27,845 nt of DNA from an uncultured Porphyromonadaceae bacterium (GTDB lineage Bacteria > Bacteroidota > Bacteroidia > Bacteroidales > Muribaculaceae). Position numbers and translations under genes: made by a program. The notes beneath the pieces are model-generated. The model made no database searches, was not told the origin of the DNA, and was given only the letters and a program-made list of their open reading frames with translations. Shown here in pieces: positions 6,809-13,263 of the stretch. Location of the stretch: the NCBI GenBank assembly GCA_947178245.1, contig CAMWXO010000005.1, positions 1 to 27,845 of the forward strand, in the 5' to 3' direction. The stretch's first letter is position 1. Every line of letters starts with the position of its first letter.

Positions 6809-9237
6809 GTGTTGGCTGTGGAGATGATATTGGCGAAAACTCCGGCTGCCGTCACGCCGGCTCCTGCTCCGTATCCCTGGATGAGCATTGGATATTCACG
6901 GTAGCGTTCAGTGGTGAGCAGCACTATATTGTTCGAGCCCTCGAGCCCGTAGAAAGGATGGCTGCGGTCTACGGCCATCAGGCCCACCGACATGCGTCCC
7001 TGCTCCATCCGGGCCACGAAGCGCCAGCGTTTCCCCTCCTTCTCAAGCACCTTGCGCCGGGCCTCGAAGTCAGCGTCGAGCGAGGGGAGGCGGCGCCAGA
7101 AGTCTTCGATATCTCCCTCCAGCAATTCGGCCGGGACGAAGAGGTTGCGTTCCACTTCCTGCTGTTCCGCGGCATAGCCACCTTCACGCGTCAGGATCAC
7201 GAGCTTGCGTATCACGTCCATGCCGCTGAGGTCGATTCTCGGGTCGGGTTCGCTATAGCCCGCTTCCTTGGCGAGACGCACGGTCTCGGAGAACGGTATT
7301 TCTTCCGATAAGGTATTGAAGATGAAGTTGAGCGTGCCGCTCAAGACGGCCTCGATCTTCAGGATGCGGTCGCCCGACGAGCGGAGGTCGTTGATGGTGC
7401 CGATGATAGGCAGACCGGCTCCTACGTTGGTCTCATACAGGAATTTCACCCCGCGCCTCAGGGCGGTCTCTTTCAGGCGCAGATAGCTGCTGTAGGTGTT
7501 GGAGGCGGCCACCTTGTTGGCGGCCACCACTGAGATGTTGTGGTTCAGGAAGTCTTCATAGAGGTCTGCCACTTCGCGCGAGGCGGTGCAGTCTACGAAG
7601 ACACTGTTGAATATGTTCATCCCCAGCACGTTGCGTTTCAGGCTTTCGGTGTTGCTCGCCGGGGCGGCGTCAAGAAGCGAGCGGTAGGCGCTCAGGTCGA
7701 TGCCGTCGCGCGAGAAGAGCGCCTTGCGGCTCGATGCGATGCCCACTACGTTGAGCTTCAGGCGGTGAGTGCGCATGAGTTCCTCTTTCTGCGACGCTAT
7801 CTGCTCTATGAGCATGGCCCCTACGGTGCCTACGCCACAGATGAAGAGGTTGAGTTCCTTGTATTCGCTGAGGAAGAAAGAGTCGTGAAGTGTGTTGAGC
7901 GCTTTGCGAAGTTGTGACCCCGTGACTACAAACGATATATTGGTCTCCTTAGCACCCTGGGCGCAGGCTATCACGCTGATGCCGCTGCGCCCGAGAGCCC
8001 CGAAAAGTTTTCCCGCTATGCCCGGGGTATGCTTCATGTTCTCGCCCACGATGGCGACCGTGGCGAGGCCTTTCTCCACATTCATGGGGTTCATCGCTCC
8101 GGTACCTATCTCCTTGGCGAATTCCTCGTTGAGCACTTCGGCGGCACGCTCAGCGTCTTCGTCGCGCACACCCACCGATGTGGAGTTCTCGCTCGATGCC
8201 TGCGACACCATGAAGACAGAGATGCCCTTCTCGGCCAGGGCGCTGAAGATGCGCCGGTTCACTCCGATCACGCCCACCATGCTCAGGCCCGTGACGGTGA
8301 TGAGCGCCGAGCCCGAAATGCTCGAGATGCCCTTGATGGGTTTCGAGCGGTCGGCCTCTCCGGGATTGTCGCAGATCACCGTGCCGGCTTTCTCAGGCGA
8401 GAAGGTGTTTTTGACCTTTATGGGAATATTCTTCACGCAGGCCGGATATATCGTGGGGGGATACACCACCTTGGCGCCGAAATTGCAGAGCTCCATAGCC
8501 TCCACATAACTGAGTTTCTTGATGGTGTAGGCTGTGGGGATCACGCGCGGATCGGCAGTCATGAATCCATCTACGTCAGTCCATATCTCAAGCACATTCG
8601 CGTCGAGGGCCGCGGCGATGATGGAGGCCGTGTAGTCGCTGCCTCCCCTCCCCAGATTGGTCACCTCGCCGGTGTGTAGATCTGTTGCGATGAATCCCGG
8701 CACCACGTGTATCCCCTTCACTTCGCGTCCGAATTCCTGCTCCACGAGGGCATACGTTTCGGCCGGGGCCAGCATTCCGCGGTGAGAGCGGGAGTCGGTC
8801 TTTATGAAGCGGCGGGCGTCGTGAAGCACGCTCCCGGATAGAAGACGCCCCACGATGAGCGAGCTGAGCCGCTCTCCGTAGCTCATTATGAGCGCTCTGG
8901 TCTTGTCGCTGAGGTCGCGTATGAGATAGAGGCCGTGATAGATTGACTTCAATTCATCGAGAAGAGTGTCTGCCTGCTTCCGGAGTGTGTCTGTGCCATC
9001 GGTGATAACGGCGTCGATCAGCGAATGGTGGCGTTCCACCAGAGTGCGCACGCTGTTGTGGTAAGAGTCATCACCTCCGGCAGCCTGCAAAGCGGTGGAA
9101 AGCAGAAGATCGGTGATGCCCCCGAGGGCACTGACCACTACGATGAGAGGCTCGCTCTCACTCTCCACTATATTTTTTATATTGAGGATGCCCGCAGGGG
9201 TGCCTACCGACGACCCTCCGAATTTTAGCACTTTCAT
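6805..9237 (-). CDS. thrA: Bifunctional aspartokinase / homoserine dehydrogenase
   Basis: An 810-residue fusion catalysing the first and third steps from aspartate to homoserine. The N-terminal kinase has MKVLKFGGSSVGTP, the GERLSS segment, the NLGRGGSDYTAS nucleotide site and WTDVDGFMTADPR. Two ACT-like regulatory segments follow (SALITVTGLSMVGVIG and LATVAIVGENM), suggesting threonine feedback. The C-terminal dehydrogenase begins at FICGVGTVGAML, with VAANKVA and the AVLSGTLNFIFN motif further on. The frame is open to an ATG at 9300, but ATG 9237 starts the canonical KFGGSS domain and lies 25 bases downstream of a strong promoter, while 9300 would lie upstream of that promoter. It is the first gene of the operon. 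Confidence 0.96.
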   Translation of the reverse strand: MKVLKFGGSSVGTPAGILNIKNIVESESEPLIVVVSALGGITDLLLSTALQAAGGDDSYHNSVRTLVERHHSLIDAVITDGTDTLRKQADTLLDELKSIYHGLYLIRDLSDKTRALIMSYGERLSSLIVGRLLSGSVLHDARRFIKTDSRSHRGMLAPAETYALVEQEFGREVKGIHVVPGFIATDLHTGEVTNLGRGGSDYTASIIAAALDANVLEIWTDVDGFMTADPRVIPTAYTIKKLSYVEAMELCNFGAKVVYPPTIYPACVKNIPIKVKNTFSPEKAGTVICDNPGEADRSKPIKGISSISGSALITVTGLSMVGVIGVNRRIFSALAEKGISVFMVSQASSENSTSVGVRDEDAERAAEVLNEEFAKEIGTGAMNPMNVEKGLATVAIVGENMKHTPGIAGKLFGALGRSGISVIACAQGAKETNISFVVTGSQLRKALNTLHDSFFLSEYKELNLFICGVGTVGAMLIEQIASQKEELMRTHRLKLNVVGIASSRKALFSRDGIDLSAYRSLLDAAPASNTESLKRNVLGMNIFNSVFVDCTASREVADLYEDFLNHNISVVAANKVAASNTYSSYLRLKETALRRGVKFLYETNVGAGLPIIGTINDLRSSGDRILKIEAVLSGTLNFIFNTLSEEIPFSETVRLAKEAGYSEPDPRIDLSGMDVIRKLVILTREGGYAAEQQEVERNLFVPAELLEGDIEDFWRRLPSLDADFEARRKVLEKEGKRWRFVARMEQGRMSVGLMAVDRSHPFYGLEGSNNIVLLTTERYREYPMLIQGYGAGAGVTAAGVFANIISTANT

Positions 9238-9261
9238 CTGTCTGAATTTTCGTTTGGGTCG

Positions 9262-9292
9262 CAAAAATAGTGAAAATTGCTCAATATTCAAA
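9262..9292 (-). promoter_or_regulatory. thrA operon promoter (Bacteroidota type)
   Basis: On the minus strand a -7 box TATTTTTG (9262-9269) is preceded by TTTG (9289-9292) with a 19-base spacer, matching the Bacteroidota consensus TTTG-N19/21-TAnnTTTG. Transcription would start only about 20 bases before thrA ATG 9237, leaving no room for a leader-peptide attenuator. Confidence 0.75.
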
Positions 9293-9406
9293 GAAAACAT
9301 GGAAAAAAGTAGCGTGATTAAGGGTGAAGACCGTTATTGCGCACTTTGGAAACTCCTTGATGTGGAAATGACTCCGTTTGGACTGATGAATTGGAGATGC
9401 GGAATG

Positions 9407-9454
9407 TCACCCTTTAGGTGAAGAATTTCGTGGATTCTTTCCCCTAAGGGGTGA
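9407..9454. repeat. Long imperfect inverted repeat upstream of thrA and the exonuclease gene
   Basis: The left arm TCACCCTTTAGGTGAAGAAT (9407-9426) pairs with ATTCTTTCCCCTAAGGGGTGA (9434-9454), with few mismatches and a ~7-base loop. A related word, TTAAGGGTGAAGA, occurs at 9318-9330. The element sits in the 302-base divergent gap, upstream of the thrA promoter and just ahead of the exonuclease promoter. It may be an operator or a stable hairpin. It is not followed by a T-run in either direction, so a terminator is unlikely. Confidence 0.6.
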
Positions 9455-9471
9455 TGTTTTCGCAAGCGTAT

Positions 9472-9503
9472 TATGGGTATGTCGTATTTTTTCATTAATT
9501 TTG
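9472..9503 (+). promoter_or_regulatory. Promoter of the exonuclease gene
   Basis: A -7 box TAATTTTG (9496-9503) matches TAnnTTTG exactly. The -33 region is weaker (TATG at 9472-9475, spacing 20). The expected start of transcription near 9510 means the TTG at 9501 is promoter DNA. It leaves a ~30-base leader before ATG 9540. Confidence 0.6.
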
Positions 9504-9539
9504 CACATCTTGTCAATGAACAACAATGAAACTCAGAAT

Positions 9540-10028
9540 ATGAAGGATTTTGCAGCAATAGATTTCGAGACTGCCAACGGCAGCCGGTCAAGCGTGTGCA
9601 GTGTCGGCATCGTCATAGTGCGCGGCGGCGAGATCGTGGATCGCTTCTACAGTCTCATACGTCCTGCTCCCAACTATTACAGCTATTTCACCACACGTAT
9701 TCACGGCCTGACGCGTGAGGATACAGACTCCGCACCGATATTCCCTGACGTATGGCGCCAGGTGGCCGACCGACTCGAAGGACTGCCTCTCGTAGCCCAC
9801 AACCGCCCATTCGATGAAAGCTGCCTCAAGGCCGTCTTCGCCACTTATCAGATGGACTATCCTGACTATGAGTTCCACTGCACCCTCGCGGCCTCGCGTC
9901 GCTCTCTGCGTCTTCCCTCCCATCAGCTCCATGTCGTGGCTGCCGCCTGTGGTTATGACCTTGCCAACCACCACCACGCCCTTGCCGACGCCGAGGCCTG
10001 CGCCGCCATCGCCCTGAAGCTCCTCTGA
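9540..10028 (+). CDS. DnaQ-like DEDDh 3'-5' exonuclease
   Basis: A 162-residue single-domain exonuclease of the DnaQ/RNase T superfamily. Motif ExoI is Asp8/Glu10 in AIDFETAN, ExoII is the VAHNRPFDESCL segment with its aspartate, and ExoIII is HHALADAEACA with the H-x4-D spacing of the DEDDh class. No BRCT or polymerase domain is present, so it is not PolC or a full replicative epsilon; such proteins act in DNA repair or RNA processing. The frame extends back to TTG 9501 and ATG 9516, but both lie in or next to the -7 box, so ATG 9540 (MKDFAAIDFE) is chosen. A partial copy of its 3' end lies at 10803-10841. Confidence 0.88.
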   Translation: MKDFAAIDFETANGSRSSVCSVGIVIVRGGEIVDRFYSLIRPAPNYYSYFTTRIHGLTREDTDSAPIFPDVWRQVADRLEGLPLVAHNRPFDESCLKAVFATYQMDYPDYEFHCTLAASRRSLRLPSHQLHVVAAACGYDLANHHHALADAEACAAIALKLL

Positions 10029-10078
10029 GATGAAAAAGTCGCTGGTTCATGCTGTGTTGCCTGACTGTCAAATAAAAA

Positions 10079-10117
10079 CAGAGCTGAACCTTGAAAGGAA
10101 ATCAGCTCTGAGATTTT
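10079..10117. terminator. Bidirectional terminator between exonuclease and lipoprotein genes
   Basis: The stem CAGAGCTGA (10079-10087) / TCAGCTCTG (10102-10110) is a perfect 9 bp with a 14-base loop. On the plus strand it is followed by AGATTTTT; on the minus strand by TGTTTTTATTTG. Both converging genes could use it. Confidence 0.75.
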
Positions 10118-10159
10118 TACCACCCAATCTGTCAGATGCAGATCTGAGATATACACATC

Positions 10160-10615
10160 CTATTTGATCCTGACAAAAGTCACATAGCTATAATCTTCAT
10201 GTATATACCCGTTATCGGTTTCTTTAAAGGTGGATTCGACTTCCAGAGTCTTGCTGTCAAGTTTTTTAACGTATCCTACCTCAGTTTCACCATCCTCATC
10301 CGTAATTGTCAATTGATTGCCCGACAATGTATATACCCCGGTATCTACAGACGCACCATCAGTTCCTATAATTTTCCCATCTGCAGTGAATTCCCATATC
10401 CAAAGGCCTTCATACGGTCTGTCATACTCTTCATCAATCTTGCCGTTCTCCTTACAAATGAACTTTTCGTGAGTACATTTCCATGTTCCGACAATTTTGC
10501 TGTTGCCGGCGGGTGATTCCGGGTCGTCGTCATCATTGCCGCCGCACGATGTGAATGATGCTACGCTCATAAGCGCCACCATCATTAAGACAAAGTAGTT
10601 TCTTATCTTTTTCAT
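10160..10615 (-). CDS. Lipocalin-like lipoprotein
   Basis: A 151-residue secreted lipoprotein. The signal peptide (1-23) has a KKIR head and a hydrophobic core, and ends in lipobox SFTSC with Cys24 as the lipidated residue. The following GGNDDDD acidic stretch resembles the surface-export signal of Bacteroidota lipoproteins. The mature part begins IVGTWKCTHE and alternates short beta strands (WIWEFTADGKIIG, GVYTLSGNQLTI, YVKKLDSKTLEV), the pattern of Bacteroidales lipocalin-like domains with an N-terminal GTW motif. It is probably a small beta-barrel; the ligand is unknown. It is a single-gene unit with its own promoter and terminator. Confidence 0.82.
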   Translation of the reverse strand: MKKIRNYFVLMMVALMSVASFTSCGGNDDDDPESPAGNSKIVGTWKCTHEKFICKENGKIDEEYDRPYEGLWIWEFTADGKIIGTDGASVDTGVYTLSGNQLTITDEDGETEVGYVKKLDSKTLEVESTFKETDNGYIHEDYSYVTFVRIK

Positions 10616-10641
10616 TTCTTTTATAGATTAGAATTTCGATG

Positions 10642-10672
10642 CAAAATTACTCATTCTTCATTTTCTGCACAA
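10642..10672 (-). promoter_or_regulatory. Promoter of the lipocalin-like lipoprotein gene
   Basis: The minus-strand -7 box is TAATTTTG (10642-10649) and the -33 element contains TTG (10670-10672), spacing 20. The -7 box lies 26 bases before the ATG at 10615. Confidence 0.7.
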
Positions 10673-10686
10673 GGCTTTGATGTGAC

Positions 10687-10797
10687 ATGTTCTTTCACAA
10701 TCCTCACTCATTTTTCGATATTGACCATAGTTTTGAAAACTATCCCGTAGAAGACAAGGAGGCGCGCGGCCTGGAGTATGAGGTCGTAAGTCTTTGA
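10687..10797 (+). other. Small 36-codon ORF, possible gene-tail remnant
   Basis: An ATG at 10687 opens a 36-residue frame ending in TGA at 10795-10797, with the protein-like tail ENYPVEDKEARGLEYEVVSL. I do not recognise the family. The tail looks like the natural end of a larger protein, and the region immediately after it holds a remnant of a second exonuclease gene, so this is more likely a leftover than a functional microprotein. No promoter or ribosome site supports it. Confidence 0.25.
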
Positions 10798-10802
10798 CCC
10801 TT

Positions 10803-10841
10803 ACCGAAGCCTGCGCCGCCATCGCCCTCAGACTCCTCTAA
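10803..10841 (+). pseudogene. Remnant of the 3' end of a second DnaQ-like exonuclease gene
   Basis: The 39 bases encode TEACAAIALRLL plus TAA. The intact gene ends in EACAAIALKLL plus TGA (to 10028). The nucleotide match is nearly continuous (the 19-base block GCCTGCGCCGCCATCGCCC is identical), while nothing upstream of it resembles the exonuclease. It is therefore the broken tail of a duplicated gene or a recombination scar. Confidence 0.6.
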
Positions 10842-10888
10842 GTCTGCATGAAAGACTTTGGACTTTTGGTTCCTGTGAAATAAGGGGA

Positions 10889-11380
10889 TCAGGATAATCT
10901 AAGCTCACAGAGCTCTTTGCCGAGTCGGTGGAAGTCGTTTTCAAGCGAGTTTATTTGTTCCATTGACAGATTGTCAGTAGCGTTTGAGTTGTCCTTGCGC
11001 TGCTTTATGTAATTAATAGCTGTAGCGATCTTTTGGTATAAATCCTCATATATAGTGCTGTCGGATAATCGTGAACTTTTTTCTGTTGTTGTTTCTGCGA
11101 ATGCGCATGGATTGAGTCTGAAGCAATCTTTTAGGTATTCCTCATGATACTCCATCCAATGGCTGAACGGAATGCCGAGGGCCTTTTCGAGTTTTAGCGC
11201 CATCTCGGAAGTCAGAGTTCCCTTTCTCTTCATCATTCTATTGAAATTCGATGGTTTCATGCCGATTGATTCGGCGAATTCCTTCTTTGTCAGTCCTCTT
11301 GCTGCTATTTCATCTTCTAATATCTCGAAAGGATGGACTGGTACGGTTGGGATGTATTCGTATGTTTTATTTGTCTCCAT
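10889..11380 (-). CDS. higA: HigA-family antitoxin (XRE helix-turn-helix)
   Basis: A 163-residue DNA-binding antitoxin. The N-terminal half carries VHPFEILEDEIAARGLTKKEFAE, split across the first helices, then IGMKPSNFNRMM as the recognition helix region and LEKALGIPFSHWMEYHEEY, which is the signature of HigA proteins. The C-terminal ~75 residues (from about 88) are a polar helical extension of unknown role. The ATG lies inside the end of the upstream toxin frame (14-base overlap), the toxin-first order typical of higBA. It likely represses its own promoter at the palindrome 11727-11748. The toxin frame is broken, so the antitoxin may now be an orphan regulator. Confidence 0.85.
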   Translation of the reverse strand: METNKTYEYIPTVPVHPFEILEDEIAARGLTKKEFAESIGMKPSNFNRMMKRKGTLTSEMALKLEKALGIPFSHWMEYHEEYLKDCFRLNPCAFAETTTEKSSRLSDSTIYEDLYQKIATAINYIKQRKDNSNATDNLSMEQINSLENDFHRLGKELCELRLS

Positions 11381-11694
11381 AATGTTCTGATATTTCTATT
11401 ATATTGATGACTACGCCATTATTGAGTTCTGTGAAAATAAGTCTGAATTTTGATTTAAATCCGAGTCTCACACTGCTTTGCCCACTCCTGCCATATTTGA
11501 GTTGTTCATAGTTTAGTGCTTTATTTATATGCCCGGAGTTCGTTGCAATTCTGTGCTACAGATATAATTCTCATCACCTTATCTATATGCAGTCGAAGTT
11601 GTTGATTGCTTCTCCATCTGGAGTAGGGATGACTATCGGCATCGCCAAAAAGTATGAAATCTCTTATATCGTCATTTTCAAAACTGATTTTCAT
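11367..11694 (-). pseudogene. higB: HigB-like toxin gene, frameshifted
   Basis: From ATG 11694 the frame reads MKISFENDDIRDF and on to CNELRAYK, then stops at TAA 11521-11523 after 57 codons. The +1 frame continues without a break as INKALNYEQLKYGRSG, then VRLGFKSKFRLIF and IIEISEHYGDK, to TAA at 11367. Removing one base of the GGG run just upstream (near 11532) would join the parts into a ~108-residue protein of normal HigB length with the basic beta-strand core of this RNase family. It overlaps higA. The cause could be a real inactivating insertion, an assembly error or, less likely, programmed frameshifting. Confidence 0.75.
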
Positions 11695-11713
11695 ATTATG
11701 TTATTTACGACTG

Positions 11714-11748
11714 CAAAGATAACAATAAATTATCATTAATGATAATTT
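11714..11748 (-). promoter_or_regulatory. higBA promoter with 22-bp palindromic operator
   Basis: The minus-strand -7 box TATCTTTG is at 11714-11721. Directly upstream, 11727-11748 is a perfect 22-bp palindrome with the core ATTATCATTAATGATAAT. It fills the -7/-33 spacer region, where a dimeric HigA repressor would block polymerase. No clear -33 TTG is seen. Confidence 0.7.
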
Positions 11749-12300
11749 TTATGAGGATTTATTAAATTATTTAACATTGCTGAATAGTTTTGTGAACGTA
11801 TAGAGGTCTGTTTCCGAAGTATAGCAATACGCAATAAATCTCAAAAATCCCAGAGTGAGGGATGATTTTCGTCAAAAACATCCCAGACCGAGGGATAAAA
11901 TTCGATATTCCTGCCGTCTCCCGATACTAAAGCAAGGCCCAATTCTCAATTCTCAATTCTCAATTCTAAATTATCTCAGTCTTCAATTAGAATCCGCCTC
12001 TCCGAGGCGATTTATCTAATATTACCTTTCCCCCACGTTGAAACGTGGGTTTTCATCACTATCCCGGCTCTCCGAGCCTCCAATTCCTCTTTAATCAAAA
12101 CTTCGATGTGATTTTTTAGCTCGGAGAGCTATACTTATGAAGAAACCTCGGGCTTCAGCCCGGGGAAAAGATACAAACCACAGTAGCCTCGGAGAGGCGC
12201 TTTTTCCTGTTCCCAACACTCTGCTCACTCTGCCTCCATTCTAAATTCTCAATTCTCCATTCTCAATTAAATAAACGAAATTCTAAATTATTAGAAGAAA
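11749..12300. repeat. Gene-free repeat region: paired repeats, heptamers and REP-like palindromes
   Basis: No coding frame is convincing here. Contents: (a) two similar imperfect palindromes ATCCCAGAGTGAGGGAT (11847-11863) and ATCCCAGACCGAGGGAT (11880-11896), 33 bases apart; (b) four tandem AATTCT(C/A) heptamers at 11941-11968; (c) six short hairpins: CGCCTC-TCC-GAGGCG (11995-12009), CCCACGTT-GA-AACGTGGG (12032-12049), GGCTC-TCC-GAGCC (12066-12078), TAGCTC-GGA-GAGCTA (12117-12131), CCTCGGGCTTCAGCCCGGGG (12146-12165) and GCCTC-GGA-GAGGC (12186-12198); (d) a second heptamer tract at about 12237-12291. A TAGTTTTG at 11785-11792 lacks a -33 partner. Confidence 0.75.
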
Positions 12301-12302
12301 TA

Positions 12303-12334
12303 TTTGCACGGGTCGGATTTTTTATGTAATTTTG
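12303..12334 (+). promoter_or_regulatory. Promoter of tRNA-Tyr
   Basis: TTTG (12303-12306), a 20-base spacer and TAATTTTG (12327-12334) form a full consensus Bacteroidota promoter. The start near 12340 gives a ~30-base 5' leader for RNase P to remove. Confidence 0.8.
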
Positions 12335-12369
12335 CATTGTCAATCGCACTTTATGTGTCGGTGTGGCTC

Positions 12370-12452
12370 GGGCGAATACCAGAGTGGCCAAATGGGGCAG
12401 ACTGTAAATCTGCTGGTTTATACCTTCGGTGGTTCGAATCCATCTTCGCCCA
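12370..12452 (+). tRNA. tRNA-Tyr (anticodon GUA)
   Basis: An 83-base class II tRNA. The acceptor GGGCGAA (12370-12376) pairs with TTCGCCC (12445-12451), with discriminator A at 12452. The anticodon stem GCAGA/TCTGC encloses loop CTGTAAA with GTA at 12404-12406. The T arm is GGTGG-TTCGAAT-CCATC. A long variable arm, as in bacterial Tyr tRNAs, lies between. The 3' CCA is not encoded, so it is added by the nucleotidyltransferase. Confidence 0.96.
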
Positions 12453-12459
12453 CTTCTTA

Positions 12460-12532
12460 GACCTCTTTAATGCAGGAGGTCGTCATATTAGATTTTTTTT
12501 CGCGGTATCCTTTGGGATTCCGCGTTTTTTTT
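12460..12532 (+). terminator. Tandem terminators after tRNA-Tyr
   Basis: The first hairpin is GACCTC (12460-12465) / GAGGTC (12476-12481), with a T8 run shortly after it. The second is CGCGG-T-ATCC (12501-12510) pairing GGAT-T-CCGCG (12515-12524) around a TTTG loop, followed at once by T8. The second is a textbook intrinsic terminator. Confidence 0.85.
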
Positions 12533-12593
12533 ATTTGTCGTGAAACTTTCCGCATCCCGAGAGCGACTAACATTATAAAACGAAACAATTACG

Positions 12594-13172
12594 ATGACAC
12601 CTACGGCAATAAAGATAGCGGCGATTCCTATAATGGATTTTCTGACTGATTGCGTGATGCGGTTTGCCGAAGCCCTCGGGCTTTCATCCGGATCACGAAG
12701 TCGGCAGCATCAGTTCGGGCAGCTGATTTCCTGCCATGATGCCATGATACGCCGGATATGCCTCGGATACTCGCAGACCCCGCAGGATCTTGAAGACCTG
12801 TATCAGGATGTGTTGGTCAATATCTGGCGTGGCCTCGCCTCGTTCAGGTCAGACTCCTCGCCTCGAACATGGGTCTACAGGATAGCGCTCAATACCTGTG
12901 TGTCTACCTTGCGCGTAAGAAGCAGGCGGCCGCAATCCGCGTCGCTCGACGAGGTGATACTTGTTCCCGATGACACACTGGAGAGGAAAGAAGCCGTGAA
13001 AGATCTCTATGAATGCATCGCCACTCTCAATCCCATCGATAAGGCAATCATGATGATGTGGCTCGACGAATATTCCTACGAGGAGATCGCCGACACCATC
13101 GGCATCAAGCGCAACAATGTGGCGACGCGTCTTCATCGAGCCAAGGAGCGTCTACGAGAAAAATTCATCTGA
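12594..13172 (+). CDS. ECF-type RNA polymerase sigma factor
   Basis: A 192-residue sigma-70 family factor of the extracytoplasmic-function group. Region 2 includes LEDLYQDVLVNIWRGLASFR and the -10 recognition segment SPRTWVYRIALNTC. Region 4 (about 140-190) has LNPIDKAIMMMWLDEYSYEEIADTIG split over two helices and the recognition helix RNNVATRLHRAKERLREKF. Two starts are possible, ATG 12594 and ATG 12633; the second would remove a poorly conserved 13-residue head. No TAnnTTTG promoter precedes it, so it may be autoregulated by its own sigma. The next gene, 91 bases on, encodes a membrane protein that could hold the sigma factor inactive. Confidence 0.92.
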   Translation: MTPTAIKIAAIPIMDFLTDCVMRFAEALGLSSGSRSRQHQFGQLISCHDAMIRRICLGYSQTPQDLEDLYQDVLVNIWRGLASFRSDSSPRTWVYRIALNTCVSTLRVRSRRPQSASLDEVILVPDDTLERKEAVKDLYECIATLNPIDKAIMMMWLDEYSYEEIADTIGIKRNNVATRLHRAKERLREKFI

Positions 13173-13193
13173 AAGAACGGTGTTTACTGAAAT

Positions 13194-13255
13194 CCTTAAA
13201 GACCTTAGAGGCCTTAGAGACCTTGCTCACAATTCTAAATTCTAAATTCCAAATT
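13194..13255. repeat. Nonamer and heptamer tandem repeats between the sigma factor and membrane protein genes
   Basis: Three tandem nonamers (CCTTAAAGA, CCTTAGAGG, CCTTAGAGA) occupy 13194-13220, with a fourth partial copy. Then AATTCTA words fill 13231-13255. This gap is again filled by short slippage-type repeats, like the trp spacers. Confidence 0.6.
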
Positions 13256-13263
13256 ACACAGAT

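Noticed and set aside
9238..9300. N-terminal extension of ThrA to ATG 9300
   Set aside because: This start would lie upstream of the -7 and -33 elements; the kinase domain begins exactly at 9237.
9334..9591. Possible threonine-operon leader peptide (85-codon minus ORF)
   Set aside because: It lies upstream of the mapped-by-eye thrA promoter, is not Thr/Ile rich, and covers the inverted repeat and exonuclease start.
11785..11792. TAGTTTTG as a promoter for a small RNA in the gene-free region
   Set aside because: The -7 box is present but there is no -33 TTG at the right spacing and no defined terminator-bounded RNA, so it is not listed as a feature.
11941..12291. CRISPR array
   Set aside because: The repeats are 7 bp or short unlike hairpins, without constant repeat-spacer spacing, and there are no cas genes nearby.
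12304..12543. 79-residue ORF across the tRNA
   Set aside because: It reads through tRNA-Tyr and its terminators, so it is not coding.
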